The notes beneath the pieces were generated by a model. It saw only the letters and a list, made by a program, of their open reading frames with translations, searched no databases and was not told the origin of the DNA. From NCBI RefSeq assembly GCF_004349195.1, contig NZ_SMLG01000008.1, forward strand, positions 109,760-173,759: a stretch of DNA of 64,000 nt, written 5' to 3'. The translations under genes and the position numbers were made by a program. Shown here in pieces: positions 35,085 to 43,517 of this stretch; position 1 is the first letter of the stretch; the number at the start of each line of letters is the position of its first letter. Source of the DNA: Flavobacterium rhamnosiphilum. Lineage in GTDB: Bacteria > Bacteroidota > Bacteroidia > Flavobacteriales > Flavobacteriaceae.

Positions 35085-36366
35085 CCTCAATCGCTTTTAA
35101 TCGTAATGTAACTGCATTTTTGTGTGCTTGTAATCCTTCTGCTTCCGCCATGATTTCTATGGCTTTACCAATATTTTGTATTCCTATTTTAGTTATTTTT
35201 TGAAAAGTCATCGCTTTGGTAAAACTATTCAGATTCACGCCACTATAATTCTTGGCATAACCGTTGGTTGGTAAAGTATGATTTGTTCCTGAAGCATAAT
35301 CTCCAGCGCTTTCTGGAGTATAGTTTCCAATAAAAACAGAACCGGCATTTTGAACTCCGTTACTATAAAAATCATCATATTCCGAACAGATAATAAAGTG
35401 TTCCGGTCCGTATTCGTTGATTAATTCTAAAGCAATTGTATCATTTTCTACAAAAATCAATTTAGAATTGGCAATGGCTTTTTCGGCAATTGCTTTTCTT
35501 GGAAGTAAATCCATCTGTATTTGGATTTCTGTTTCTACAGCATCAATTAATTTTCTTGAAGTAGAAACTAAAATTACCTGACTGTCCGCTCCGTGTTCTG
35601 CCTGTGACAATAAATCAGAAGCTACAAAAGCTGGAATTGCAGTGTCATCAGCAACAATCAATAATTCCGATGGACCGGCTGGCATATCGATTGCCACACC
35701 AAATTGTGTTGCCAATTGTTTAGCAACGGTCACAAATTGATTTCCGGGACCGAAAATTTTATATACTTTAGGAATCGTTTCCGTTCCAAAAGTCATTCCG
35801 GCAATAGCCTGAATTCCTCCTACTTTTAAAATTTTGGTTATACCACATAGATTTGCAGCATATAAAATAGCTGGATTAATATTTCCGTTTTTATCTGGAG
35901 GAGAACATAATACAATTTCGTTGCAACCGGCGATTTTTGCCGGAACAGCAAGCATCAATACAGTTGAAAATAAAGGTGCAGTTCCTCCAGGAATGTATAA
36001 ACCAATTTTTTGGATTGGTCTTTTTTCCTGCCAGCACTTTACTCCTTCGATTGTTTCTACAGAAACTCTATTTGTTTTTTGAGCAGTATGGAATTTTTTA
36101 ATATTTGATTTTGCAAGCGAAATCGCTTCTTTTAACTCGATAGAAATTGATGCAATTGCTTGGTCAATTTCAGCTTTAGAAACTTCAATTGTATCGATTT
36201 TAGCACCATCAAAAATCGACGTATATTTTGCTACAGCGCTATCTCCTTTTTTCTGAACTTCCTTAAAAATTTCTTTTACAGTAGCTTCAATATCATCAAC
36301 AGTTTTTGTTGGTCTTTCTAAAATAGAAGACCAAGTTTCCGGTTTTGGATTGTATATTTTATTCAT
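35074..36366 (-). CDS. hisD: Histidinol dehydrogenase
   Basis: Zinc enzyme for the last two steps of histidine synthesis, 430 residues. GPGNQFVTVAKQLA, DMPAGPSELLIVAD, and the zinc-site region LSQAEHGADSQVIL (Gln/His) are present, followed by ESAGDYASGTNHTLPT. 62 bp after hisG, overlapping hisC at its end. Confidence 0.97.
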   Translation of the reverse strand: MNKIYNPKPETWSSILERPTKTVDDIEATVKEIFKEVQKKGDSAVAKYTSIFDGAKIDTIEVSKAEIDQAIASISIELKEAISLAKSNIKKFHTAQKTNRVSVETIEGVKCWQEKRPIQKIGLYIPGGTAPLFSTVLMLAVPAKIAGCNEIVLCSPPDKNGNINPAILYAANLCGITKILKVGGIQAIAGMTFGTETIPKVYKIFGPGNQFVTVAKQLATQFGVAIDMPAGPSELLIVADDTAIPAFVASDLLSQAEHGADSQVILVSTSRKLIDAVETEIQIQMDLLPRKAIAEKAIANSKLIFVENDTIALELINEYGPEHFIICSEYDDFYSNGVQNAGSVFIGNYTPESAGDYASGTNHTLPTNGYAKNYSGVNLNSFTKAMTFQKITKIGIQNIGKAIEIMAEAEGLQAHKNAVTLRLKAIEDGK

Positions 36367-36428
36367 TGTTTTTTATTTTTTGTTAATCGTTAAAAATTAT
36401 GGATTAGGACACATAATTCTTAACTATT

Positions 36429-37286
36429 CTATAACACCATTTTTTCAATTGGACAAACCAAAATTCCTTCGGCTCCAACTTCTTTCAACTGATCAATTAC
36501 ATCCCAGAAAGTATCTTTGTCGATTACGGAGTGTACGCTACTCCACCCTTCTTGTGCCAGTGGCAAAACTGTTAAACTTCTTAATACAGGAAGAATTTTT
36601 CCAACAGCATCAATTTTGTCATTTGGAATATTCATCAAGATATACTTCGATTTTCTTGCCCTTAAAACGGATTCGATTCTGAATTTTAATGTATCGATTA
36701 TTTTTTGAGATTCAGGACTTACTTTTGGAGAAACAGCCAAAACCGCTTCACTTTTAAAAATAACTTCAACCTCTTTTAGATTATTTTTAAACAAAGTACT
36801 CCCACTAGATACAATATCAACAATGGCATCTGCTAAACCAATGTTTGGAGCTATTTCTACCGAACCTGATATCTGGTGAATATCGACTGTTACTCCTTTA
36901 GAAGTAAAAAAATCAAGTACTGTTTTAGGATAGGAAGTTGCAATACGCATACCATCTAAATCTTGAACTGATTTGTAATTAAATGCTTTCGGGACAGCCA
37001 CCGATACTTTACATTTTGAAAAACCTAATTTTTGAATTACTTCAATATTGTTTCCTTTTTCAACTAATAAATTATCGCCAACAATAGCAATATCTACAAC
37101 TCCATCTATTAGATATTGGGGAATATCCGAATTTCTTAAATATAAAACCTCTAAAGGGAAATTGGATGCTTCAGCTTTTAATTGGTCGATACCGTTATCG
37201 ATTGAAATACCTGCATCTTTAAGAATTTGAATGCTGTCTTCGTTTAAACGTCCTGATTTTTGAATTGCAATTTTTAATGTACTCAT
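36429..37286 (-). CDS. hisG: ATP phosphoribosyltransferase, long form
   Basis: First, feedback-regulated step of histidine synthesis. From the ATG at 37286 it has 285 residues, the long HisG with C-terminal ACT-like regulatory domain (from about 210: LKFRIESVLRARKSKYILM). Opening TLKIAIQKSGRLNEDS and DGVVDIAIVGDNLLVE are typical; the P loop is DIVSSGSTLFKNNLKE. An upstream in-frame extension to 37397 exists but would run through the terminator hairpin of the attenuator, so I reject it. Confidence 0.96.
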   Translation of the reverse strand: MSTLKIAIQKSGRLNEDSIQILKDAGISIDNGIDQLKAEASNFPLEVLYLRNSDIPQYLIDGVVDIAIVGDNLLVEKGNNIEVIQKLGFSKCKVSVAVPKAFNYKSVQDLDGMRIATSYPKTVLDFFTSKGVTVDIHQISGSVEIAPNIGLADAIVDIVSSGSTLFKNNLKEVEVIFKSEAVLAVSPKVSPESQKIIDTLKFRIESVLRARKSKYILMNIPNDKIDAVGKILPVLRSLTVLPLAQEGWSSVHSVIDKDTFWDVIDQLKEVGAEGILVCPIEKMVL

Positions 37287-37343
37287 TTTGTCTTTTTTGT
37301 ATTTGTTTAAAATATTTTGATTGAGTACAAATAGTGGGCAATA

Positions 37344-37376
37344 AAAAACCCGTTTGATGTACTCAAACGGGTTTTT
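37344..37376 (-). terminator. Attenuator terminator of the histidine operon
   Basis: Perfect 14-bp stem (37344-37357 and 37363-37376, loop 5 nt) followed by T6 on the minus strand, placed between the leader peptide and hisG. Its 5' arm contains CGTTTGAG (minus strand, complement of 37362-37369), which can pair instead with CTCAAGCG in the leader-peptide codons (37413-37420) through 8 bp including one G-U. Confidence 0.9.
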
Positions 37377-37403
37377 AGAATATGATGATTTACACACATA
37401 CCA

Positions 37404-37463
37404 TTAACACATCGCTTGAGAGCAATAATGAAAATGATGATGATGCAATTGATTTGTAAACAT
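37404..37463 (-). CDS. hisL: Histidine operon leader peptide
   Basis: A 19-codon ORF read from the minus strand: MFTNQLHHHHFHYCSQAMC, with five His codons (four in a row) just before the region that would form the antiterminator. It lies between a TATATTTG -7 box and a terminator hairpin upstream of hisG. When His-tRNA is scarce a ribosome stalled in the His run would leave the Ser-Gln-Ala codons free to pair with the terminator's 5' arm and allow readthrough. Too short for usual gene calling but its composition and position are decisive. Confidence 0.9.
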   Translation of the reverse strand: MFTNQLHHHHFHYCSQAMC

Positions 37464-37493
37464 TTTTGTGTATTTTAGAATTAAATTCTTTTG

Positions 37494-37501
37494 CAAATAT
37501 A
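37494..37501 (-). promoter_or_regulatory. Promoter -7 box of the histidine operon
   Basis: TATATTTG on the minus strand, 30 nt upstream of the leader peptide start; transcription would begin near 37487. Confidence 0.6.
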
Positions 37502-37562
37502 AGAGATAAATTATTTAAAAAACTATTTTTATTTTAACTTAATGACGTAAAATTGTTACGAT

Positions 37563-38063
37563 TTATTTTTTATTCAATTCTGTTTCAGTAGAATCTGTAT
37601 CATTTACAATTTTGGCACTGCCATCTTCTCTGATTTCAGTATGACGAATTTCACCGCCAGAAGTTCCTACGTTTATTGAAATAATTCCAGCTAGTAAAGC
37701 CAGAACAAGCGTAATAAATGAAAATATTTGGGCCAGTCGAAACTTTTTTATAGCGGCTACAAATGAAATCAATGCAAAAACTCCCGTTATATAAAGGACT
37801 AAAGCAAATCTCTCTGCTAATTCTTCATGTTCATGGATAATTGCTTTACCAATATTTGGAAAATCTTCAACCATCTCCTCTGCTCCTTCACCAGTTCCCA
37901 TACTGAGTGCCCCAAAAATGGCAGCAATAACAAATAAAATATAAGCCGTATTTTTTACGGAACTGTTTTTTAAAAATATTCCTGTGATTAAAATTCCAAT
38001 TCCAAAAATGGTTCCGATAATTGGAAAATGGTTTACGACTATGTGTAAATGAGCATCATTCAT
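37563..38063 (-). CDS. Four-helix membrane protein, DUF2231-like
   Basis: 166 residues with four membrane segments (about 8-29, 36-54, 84-103, 109-130). The beginning HLHIVVNHFPIIGTIFG with conserved His and the later MVEDFPNIGKAIIHEHEELAERF with further His residues resemble DUF2231-type haem- or metal-handling membrane proteins. Function unknown. Charged polar tail after residue 135. Not part of the his operon: it is followed by the his promoter region. Confidence 0.6.
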   Translation of the reverse strand: MNDAHLHIVVNHFPIIGTIFGIGILITGIFLKNSSVKNTAYILFVIAAIFGALSMGTGEGAEEMVEDFPNIGKAIIHEHEELAERFALVLYITGVFALISFVAAIKKFRLAQIFSFITLVLALLAGIISINVGTSGGEIRHTEIREDGSAKIVNDTDSTETELNKK

Positions 38064-38374
38064 AATTTTTTTATTTAAAGTTTAATATCTTTAGGTTTTA
38101 TTCCTCGAAGCTCTGCTTCTTTATTTTTTTACCCCCGATTTCACAGATTTTTACAGTTTTTCTGTTTGTGTCAATTGGAGTACTTGTACAGCTAAATTAC
38201 CACTTCTTTTGTAGTGATTAAACCTCAAGTCAATATTTTTTAAACAGAATTTTCAGATTTTATATTCTTATAAATATCCGTGTAATGTACACCAAAACCA
38301 TATTGAATCACATTAAAAGTAGCTAAATCAGAATCGGACGTGTAAAACTATTCATTCATAATTAAACGCCACAA

Positions 38375-38412
38375 TTTGTGAAAAATTTTAAGTTATTACT
38401 ATTTTTCACAAA
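38375..38412 (+). promoter_or_regulatory. Operator-like inverted repeat upstream of the LTA-synthase-like gene
   Basis: TTTGTGAAAAAT (38375-38386) and ATTTTTCACAAA (38401-38412) are perfect reverse complements around 14 bp. It lies 42 bp before a TACTTTTG -7 box, in activator position for a dimeric regulator. Confidence 0.5.
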
Positions 38413-38453
38413 ATATTAAGCAATTCTTAAAAAATAATACTAAAAATTATATA

Positions 38454-38461
38454 TACTTTTG
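38454..38461 (+). promoter_or_regulatory. Candidate -7 box for the LTA-synthase-like gene
   Basis: TACTTTTG matches TAnnTTTG; the ATG at 38479 is 17 nt downstream. Confidence 0.5.
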
Positions 38462-38478
38462 CATCTAAAAATAGCACT

Positions 38479-40578
38479 ATGAATTTCTTAAAAAAATCAT
38501 CTCCCTTCAATTATTTATTACTTTTCTATATTGCCGTAAGCTTCGTATTAAGAGTTGTTCTTTTTTTTCATCCCATAACACAAACATCATTTACTTGGAT
38601 TGATACGCTGTCTTTATTTGTTTTTGGGTTTATATCTGACATTTTTATTTTTGTATTAATGAGTGGTTTTTTATGGCTATATCTCATTTTTATATCTAAT
38701 TCGAAATACTTTAAACCATACGGTTACATCCTTTTTGGTTTATTACTATCCTTATTACTCTATGTTTCATTTGGCAATACTATTCTTAATGAATATGGTG
38801 GCGCCTTACCTAAAATTGGCATTACTTTTATAGCAATCAAAACAGTTTTATTTGGATTATTACTTTTCCTTCCAAAATATCGAAGCCAAATCAGATTTTG
38901 GTTGTTCTCCTTTGTGATTTTTCTCTACGTGGTTTTAATTTTACAAAATGGAATCAGTGAATACTTTTTCTGGAATGAATTTGGCGTGAAATACAATTTT
39001 ATAGCGGTAAATTATTTGATTTACACCAATGAAGTCATTGGAAATATCATGGAATCTTATCCTGTCATTCCTCTATTTTCCGGACTATTTATTATTGCTG
39101 GAATTGTAACCTACCTAATTGTAAAAAAATCAAAAAATTATATTGAAAGTATTCCAGCTTTTGTGGAAAAAATAAAATTGTCCGGGATTTATTTAGTGTT
39201 GTTTGGCCTTTCTTTATTCGCAATACCATTTTTATCCGCTAAAGAAAATTCCCAAAATATTTTTGCAAATGAACTTCAGGCCAACGGTATTTACAGATTC
39301 TACTTGGCATTTATGAATAGTGAATTGGATTATTTCAAATTTTACAAAACAGTTCCCAGTAGTGAAGCATTTGCTCAATTAAAACAACAAATTCCTTCCA
39401 TTTCAGGAGAAACAACTTTGAGACAAATAAAAAATGAAGCTGCTGAAAATCATAAAAACGTAGTTCTGATAACTATTGAAAGTTATAGTGCGGAGTTTAT
39501 GAAAATGTATGGTAGTGAGAAAAACATCACTCCGTTTTTAGACAGTTTGGCAACCAAAAGTTTAGTTTTTACAAACCTCTATGCCGTGGGAAACAGAACG
39601 GTCCGAGGTCTTGAAGCCGTTACTTTATGTTTCCCTCCTACTGCGGGCGAAAGCGTTGTGAAAAGAAAAGACAATAAAAATAAGTTCTCCACAGGAAATA
39701 TTTTCAAACAAAAAGGATACAATGTAAAATTCATGTATGGAGGCGATTCCTTTTTTGATAATATGGGAGATTTCTTTTCAGGAAATGGATATGAAATTGT
39801 CGACAAAAAAACATTTACTCCTGAAGAAATCACTTTTTCGAATGTATGGGGCGTTTGTGACGAGGATATGGCCAACAAAGCAATCAAGGTGATGAATGAA
39901 GAAGCAAAACAAGGAAAACCATTTTTCAATCATTGGATGACCGTAAGCAACCACAGGCCTTTTACCTACCCGAATAATAAAATTGATATTCCGGGTGATG
40001 TCAAATCGCGCGATGGCGGGGTAAAATATACTGATTTTGCGATAAAAAAATTCTTTGAAATGGCAAAAAAACAGCCTTGGTTTGCCAATACTGTTTTTGT
40101 AATTATTGCCGATCATTGTGCTTCAAGTGCAGGAAAAACAGAGCTTCCAGCAGATAAATATAGGATTCCTGCCTTAATTTATAGTCCTGGTTTTGTTCAG
40201 CCAAAAAACTATACTAATCTGATGTCTCAAATAGATATTATGCCAACGGTATTTGGACTATTGAATTTTGATTACCAAAGTAAATTTTACGGACAGGATG
40301 TTTTAAAACCAGACTATAAACCTCGAGCTTTGATTGCAACCTATCAGGATTTAGGATTCATAAAAGATAATGTTTTAACGATTATTTCACCAAAACAAAA
40401 AGTAAAGCAATTTCAATTGACTTTGAGACCAAACCAGAAAGTGGCTCCTGATTTCCAAATTTTTCACGATCAAATACCGTTGACAAAAGAACGAACAGAT
40501 TTAGTAAACGAAACGATTTCATACTATCAAACTGCCTCGGATATGTTGAAGAAAAAGAAATATCAAAAAATTAATTAA
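38479..40578 (+). CDS. LTA synthase family sulfatase/phosphoglycerol transferase
   Basis: Inner-membrane enzyme of 699 residues: about five N-terminal helices (to residue 260) then a periplasmic alkaline-phosphatase-superfamily domain. Metal and nucleophile sites: VVLITIESYSAEFM (Glu, near 337), NRTVRGLEAVTL (Thr nucleophile near 374), GGDSFFDNMGDFF, and FVIIADHCASSAGK (Asp/His near 545). In Gram-negative bacteria this family adds phosphoglycerol or phosphoethanolamine to envelope glycans or lipids; the substrate here is unknown. Single gene ended by a strong terminator. Confidence 0.9.
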   Translation: MNFLKKSSPFNYLLLFYIAVSFVLRVVLFFHPITQTSFTWIDTLSLFVFGFISDIFIFVLMSGFLWLYLIFISNSKYFKPYGYILFGLLLSLLLYVSFGNTILNEYGGALPKIGITFIAIKTVLFGLLLFLPKYRSQIRFWLFSFVIFLYVVLILQNGISEYFFWNEFGVKYNFIAVNYLIYTNEVIGNIMESYPVIPLFSGLFIIAGIVTYLIVKKSKNYIESIPAFVEKIKLSGIYLVLFGLSLFAIPFLSAKENSQNIFANELQANGIYRFYLAFMNSELDYFKFYKTVPSSEAFAQLKQQIPSISGETTLRQIKNEAAENHKNVVLITIESYSAEFMKMYGSEKNITPFLDSLATKSLVFTNLYAVGNRTVRGLEAVTLCFPPTAGESVVKRKDNKNKFSTGNIFKQKGYNVKFMYGGDSFFDNMGDFFSGNGYEIVDKKTFTPEEITFSNVWGVCDEDMANKAIKVMNEEAKQGKPFFNHWMTVSNHRPFTYPNNKIDIPGDVKSRDGGVKYTDFAIKKFFEMAKKQPWFANTVFVIIADHCASSAGKTELPADKYRIPALIYSPGFVQPKNYTNLMSQIDIMPTVFGLLNFDYQSKFYGQDVLKPDYKPRALIATYQDLGFIKDNVLTIISPKQKVKQFQLTLRPNQKVAPDFQIFHDQIPLTKERTDLVNETISYYQTASDMLKKKKYQKIN

Positions 40579-40583
40579 CATAA

Positions 40584-40619
40584 AAAAAACGGGTGAAATT
40601 AAAATTTCACCCGTTTTTT
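40584..40619. terminator. Bidirectional terminator between convergent genes
   Basis: 17-bp perfect arms (AAAAAACGGGTGAAATT and complement) with a 2-nt nominal loop, flanked by A and T runs, between the sulfatase and the zinc phospholipase C-like genes. Confidence 0.92.
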
Positions 40620-40635
40620 AATTGAAAATATAACG

Positions 40636-41634
40636 TTACTCTTTCTCGTTTGTCAAACCAAAAAGATTTCCTTTTTCAAAAGTTTTCAAATCCTTTTTCA
40701 AAGTTTTGCTGTTGCGTTTTGTAAGTTCAGTAGCGTCAAGATTGCTTAAATCTGGTTTTCCAGCATTTACCCAAGCCGTATACCAAAAACTTGCCGTTGC
40801 AGTAATGGCTTTTTTCATTTGTTTTTCAACCATACCATTCAACTCCGTATGGAATTTACCGGCATATTCATCAGAATATAACATTCCACCGTATTTGTTT
40901 TTTACAATATTTCCAGTTGCATCTGTTACATACATTTTGTTTTCAGCAGTTGCAGTTCTTAGTTTTTTATCAGCGGCCAATAAAGGCTCCACTAAACTGT
41001 GTGTATCAAAAATGATATCCCAAGTTGCTTTATCCACATTCTCTAAATATTTTCCTTGCGCTACGTTTAATTTATAATCTTTAGCAAACAGTTCCGGCAA
41101 GCGACTTTCCCACAACGAATGAATTCCTTTTTGATTGGTATTTTGTCCATCATGGTTGTCTGATGTATGCAACGGCATGTGCGCATCTGCAATGTAATGA
41201 CCTAAATCAGCTGCAATAAATAATATTTCGTTTTTTCTTTTGTCCTTGAAAGCCTTAGTCAATTTGACCATCATATCCTGAATGTACCAAGGCAATATTC
41301 CGTTTTTAGTCAAAAACCTCTCATCGTATTTTAGTTTCGCTTCTTCCATGTTTTTAGGAAAAGTCTCCACAGCACCAAAATTCTCCATGTCAAAATAATG
41401 GCGAGGCGGCTCTGCTTTATCGTTCAAAACATTTCTTCTTAAATCAGGAACCGTAGATTCTTGTGTAATAAAATCAATATGATTGTAAAAGAAAGTCTGC
41501 AATGGTTTTGGAAGTGCCATTACCGCCGCTCTATTGATTCGTTCATGTCCAATAACTCCCCATGACAAAATAAAAAAAGCAACTCCAAGAGTAGATAACG
41601 CGATAAGTGTAGGTCTAATTTTAAAATTTTTCAT
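40636..41634 (-). CDS. Zinc-dependent phospholipase C / S1-P1 nuclease-like protein
   Basis: 332 residues from the ATG at 41634 (an upstream ATG at 41658 is possible). N-terminal membrane anchor or signal (TLIALSTLGVAFFILSWG), then the trinuclear zinc fold: mature-terminus Trp and His in WGVIGHERINRAAV, HYFDMENFG, and LGHYIADAHMPLHTSDNHDG. These are the zinc ligands of the phospholipase C/P1 nuclease family; I cannot say whether lipid or nucleic acid is hydrolysed. A TACATTTG box at 41656-41663 is upstream. Confidence 0.85.
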   Translation of the reverse strand: MKNFKIRPTLIALSTLGVAFFILSWGVIGHERINRAAVMALPKPLQTFFYNHIDFITQESTVPDLRRNVLNDKAEPPRHYFDMENFGAVETFPKNMEEAKLKYDERFLTKNGILPWYIQDMMVKLTKAFKDKRKNEILFIAADLGHYIADAHMPLHTSDNHDGQNTNQKGIHSLWESRLPELFAKDYKLNVAQGKYLENVDKATWDIIFDTHSLVEPLLAADKKLRTATAENKMYVTDATGNIVKNKYGGMLYSDEYAGKFHTELNGMVEKQMKKAITATASFWYTAWVNAGKPDLSNLDATELTKRNSKTLKKDLKTFEKGNLFGLTNEKE

Positions 41635-41655
41635 TAAATTTATTTTTTTGAAGTG

Positions 41656-41663
41656 CAAATGTA
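41656..41663 (-). promoter_or_regulatory. Candidate -7 box for the zinc phospholipase C-like gene
   Basis: TACATTTG on the minus strand 22 nt before the ATG at 41634; supports that start over the one at 41658. Confidence 0.4.
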
Positions 41664-41731
41664 TTTCTTTAAATCGTTATTAGAAAAAATTGGGTTTAAG
41701 ATTCTGTTAATTAAAAAAGAAAACTACAAAT

Positions 41732-42481
41732 ATGTTTCGACATCAAGGAAAAAACAGAACTTTTATTCACAATCTTCGTTTAGCCACTTTATTATCTTTT
41801 GTAGCCGGAATTGTAAATGTTACCGGAGTTTTATCGATACAAACATTAACTACCAATGTTACGGGTCATTTCGCCTACTTTGCCGAAGAAATCATGAAGC
41901 GGGATTATGCAGCCGCAATTACCTTTTTTGTATTCACTATTTTCTTTTTGTTTGGCGCTTTTACCTCTAATTTTTTAGCAGAATTGATTTCCAAGAAACA
42001 TCCAAATTTATCTCATCTCATTCCTATTTCTCTGGAAATGATTGTTTTGATTGGTGTTGGGATGTTCGGAGCACAATCAGCATTATCCAGCATTGAAGGA
42101 AAATGGATTGCTTTTTCGATGCTTTTTGCGATGGGAATACAAAACTCTTTGGTGACAAAAATTTCCCAATCAACAGTTAGAACAACCCATTTAACGGGGC
42201 TTTTTACTGATTTAGGAATCGAATTGTCTCAATTGTTTTTCTATAAAAAACCAGAAGAAAAGAAAAAATTAAAAACCAGTATCTATCTGAGATTATCCAT
42301 TATTGCGTTCTTTTTTATCGGCTGTTTTTCAGGAGGTTTTCTTTATAATTTATTGGAAATGAAAACCCTTTTTGTTGCGGCAACTTTTTTATTAATTGCG
42401 CTTTTGTATGATTACATCCGATTGCAATTTCATGTTATCAAACGAAAAACCTTTCATCATAAAACTATTTTAGATAAATAA
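41732..42481 (+). CDS. YoaK/DUF1275 family membrane protein
   Basis: 249-residue protein with six predicted membrane helices. The family core ATLLSFVAGIVNVTGVL and TTNVTGHFAYFAEEI (N-terminal) and TGLFTDLGIELSQLFF (near 155) are clear DUF1275 features. Its function is unknown; transport is assumed. Its 3' end overlaps the end of the convergent YeiH gene by 17 bp. Confidence 0.87.
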   Translation: MFRHQGKNRTFIHNLRLATLLSFVAGIVNVTGVLSIQTLTTNVTGHFAYFAEEIMKRDYAAAITFFVFTIFFLFGAFTSNFLAELISKKHPNLSHLIPISLEMIVLIGVGMFGAQSALSSIEGKWIAFSMLFAMGIQNSLVTKISQSTVRTTHLTGLFTDLGIELSQLFFYKKPEEKKKLKTSIYLRLSIIAFFFIGCFSGGFLYNLLEMKTLFVAATFLLIALLYDYIRLQFHVIKRKTFHHKTILDK

Positions 42482-43442
42482 TCGAAACCAAAGTAGCGAT
42501 TGCTATAAATGTCCAAAGCAAAATTCCCTGTACAAGCGGTTTCAATCCCACCGATTTTAAAACAGTTCTATTTAATCCGGCTCCAATCAAAAACAAAGTC
42601 ACCGTCAGACCAATTTTGGCAACAGAAACCAAATGCGGTGCTATTATCTTAATTTGTGGCAGATATGTATTGGTAATCATCGCCATAATAAATAATCCGA
42701 TAAAATAAGGAATTTTTATTTTCCCCGATTTATTTTTAAAAATAAAAGCAGTAATCAATGCTACAGGAATAATCCATAACGCACGGGCTAATTTTACCGT
42801 TGTGGCAATTTGTAATGCTTCCGGACCATATTTACTGGCTGCTCCTACCACAGAACTCGTATCATGAATGGCAATGGCGCACCATAATCCAAACTCTTTT
42901 TGAGACAAATCCAACCAATCACCCACGGCGGGAAACAAAAATAAAGCCACCGAATTCAGAATGAATATCACTCCCAAAGCAACTGAAGTTTGTTTTTCAT
43001 TTGATTTGATTACGGGCGCAATCGCTGCAATTGCACTTCCGCCACAAATTGCCGTTCCGCAAGAAATTAAATGAGATGTTTTCTTTTCCGTTTTAAACCA
43101 TTTCCCCAGAAAAGTCCCTAAAACTAAAGTACTGAAAATAGAAATGACAGTAAACAAAAAGCCTTCTTTACCAGCAGAAACAGCACTGTGGACATTCATC
43201 CCAAAACCCAGTCCTATTACCGAAAACTGCAATAAAAAATGAGTTGCCTTATGATTCAATTCTAAAAAAGGATGCCCAAAAAGGTTGGCTACAATCAATC
43301 CTAACACTAAAGCAATTGGCGGAGAAACAAAAGTTGATGTGCAGAACAATAACAATGTAACAAAAATGAGTTGCTGCCATTTGGCATTTACTTTAAAAAA
43401 AATAAAAGATTCTTTTTGAATTACTTTTTGATGCGTTTCCAA
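42465..43442 (-). CDS. YeiH/YadS-type putative sulfate exporter
   Basis: 325-residue inner-membrane protein of the UPF0324 family with about ten helices. SCGTAICGGSAIAAIAPVI (near 127) and CAIAIHDTSSVVGAASKYG (near 190) are the conserved family blocks. The family is annotated as sulfate exporter from weak evidence. A LysR regulator gene lies directly upstream on the same strand (75 bp), a common association that suggests regulation in sulfur metabolism. Confidence 0.9.
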   Translation of the reverse strand: METHQKVIQKESFIFFKVNAKWQQLIFVTLLLFCTSTFVSPPIALVLGLIVANLFGHPFLELNHKATHFLLQFSVIGLGFGMNVHSAVSAGKEGFLFTVISIFSTLVLGTFLGKWFKTEKKTSHLISCGTAICGGSAIAAIAPVIKSNEKQTSVALGVIFILNSVALFLFPAVGDWLDLSQKEFGLWCAIAIHDTSSVVGAASKYGPEALQIATTVKLARALWIIPVALITAFIFKNKSGKIKIPYFIGLFIMAMITNTYLPQIKIIAPHLVSVAKIGLTVTLFLIGAGLNRTVLKSVGLKPLVQGILLWTFIAIATLVSIIYLK

Positions 43443-43517
43443 TGTAAAGTTGTTGAATTATTACAATACAAAGGTGGAGAGATAAATCTATTTATGCCAA
43501 TCGAAAATTATAATCTG

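Larger units (their letters stand above)
38064..38478. other. Intergenic region with decayed repeat and operator-like inverted repeat
   Basis: 415 bp, no gene. 38140-38310 contains degraded words (GATTTCACAGATTTTTACAG and ATATCCGTGTAATGTACA) resembling the CACAGATT...AATCCGTGTAAT repeats common in Bacteroidetes. From 38375 to 38412 there is a perfect 12-bp inverted repeat (see separate entry) and then a -7 box for the sulfatase gene. Confidence 0.45.

Noticed and set aside
37287..37397. N-terminal extension of HisG
   Set aside because: Would translate the attenuator terminator and has no similarity to the family, which starts STLKIAIQKSGR.
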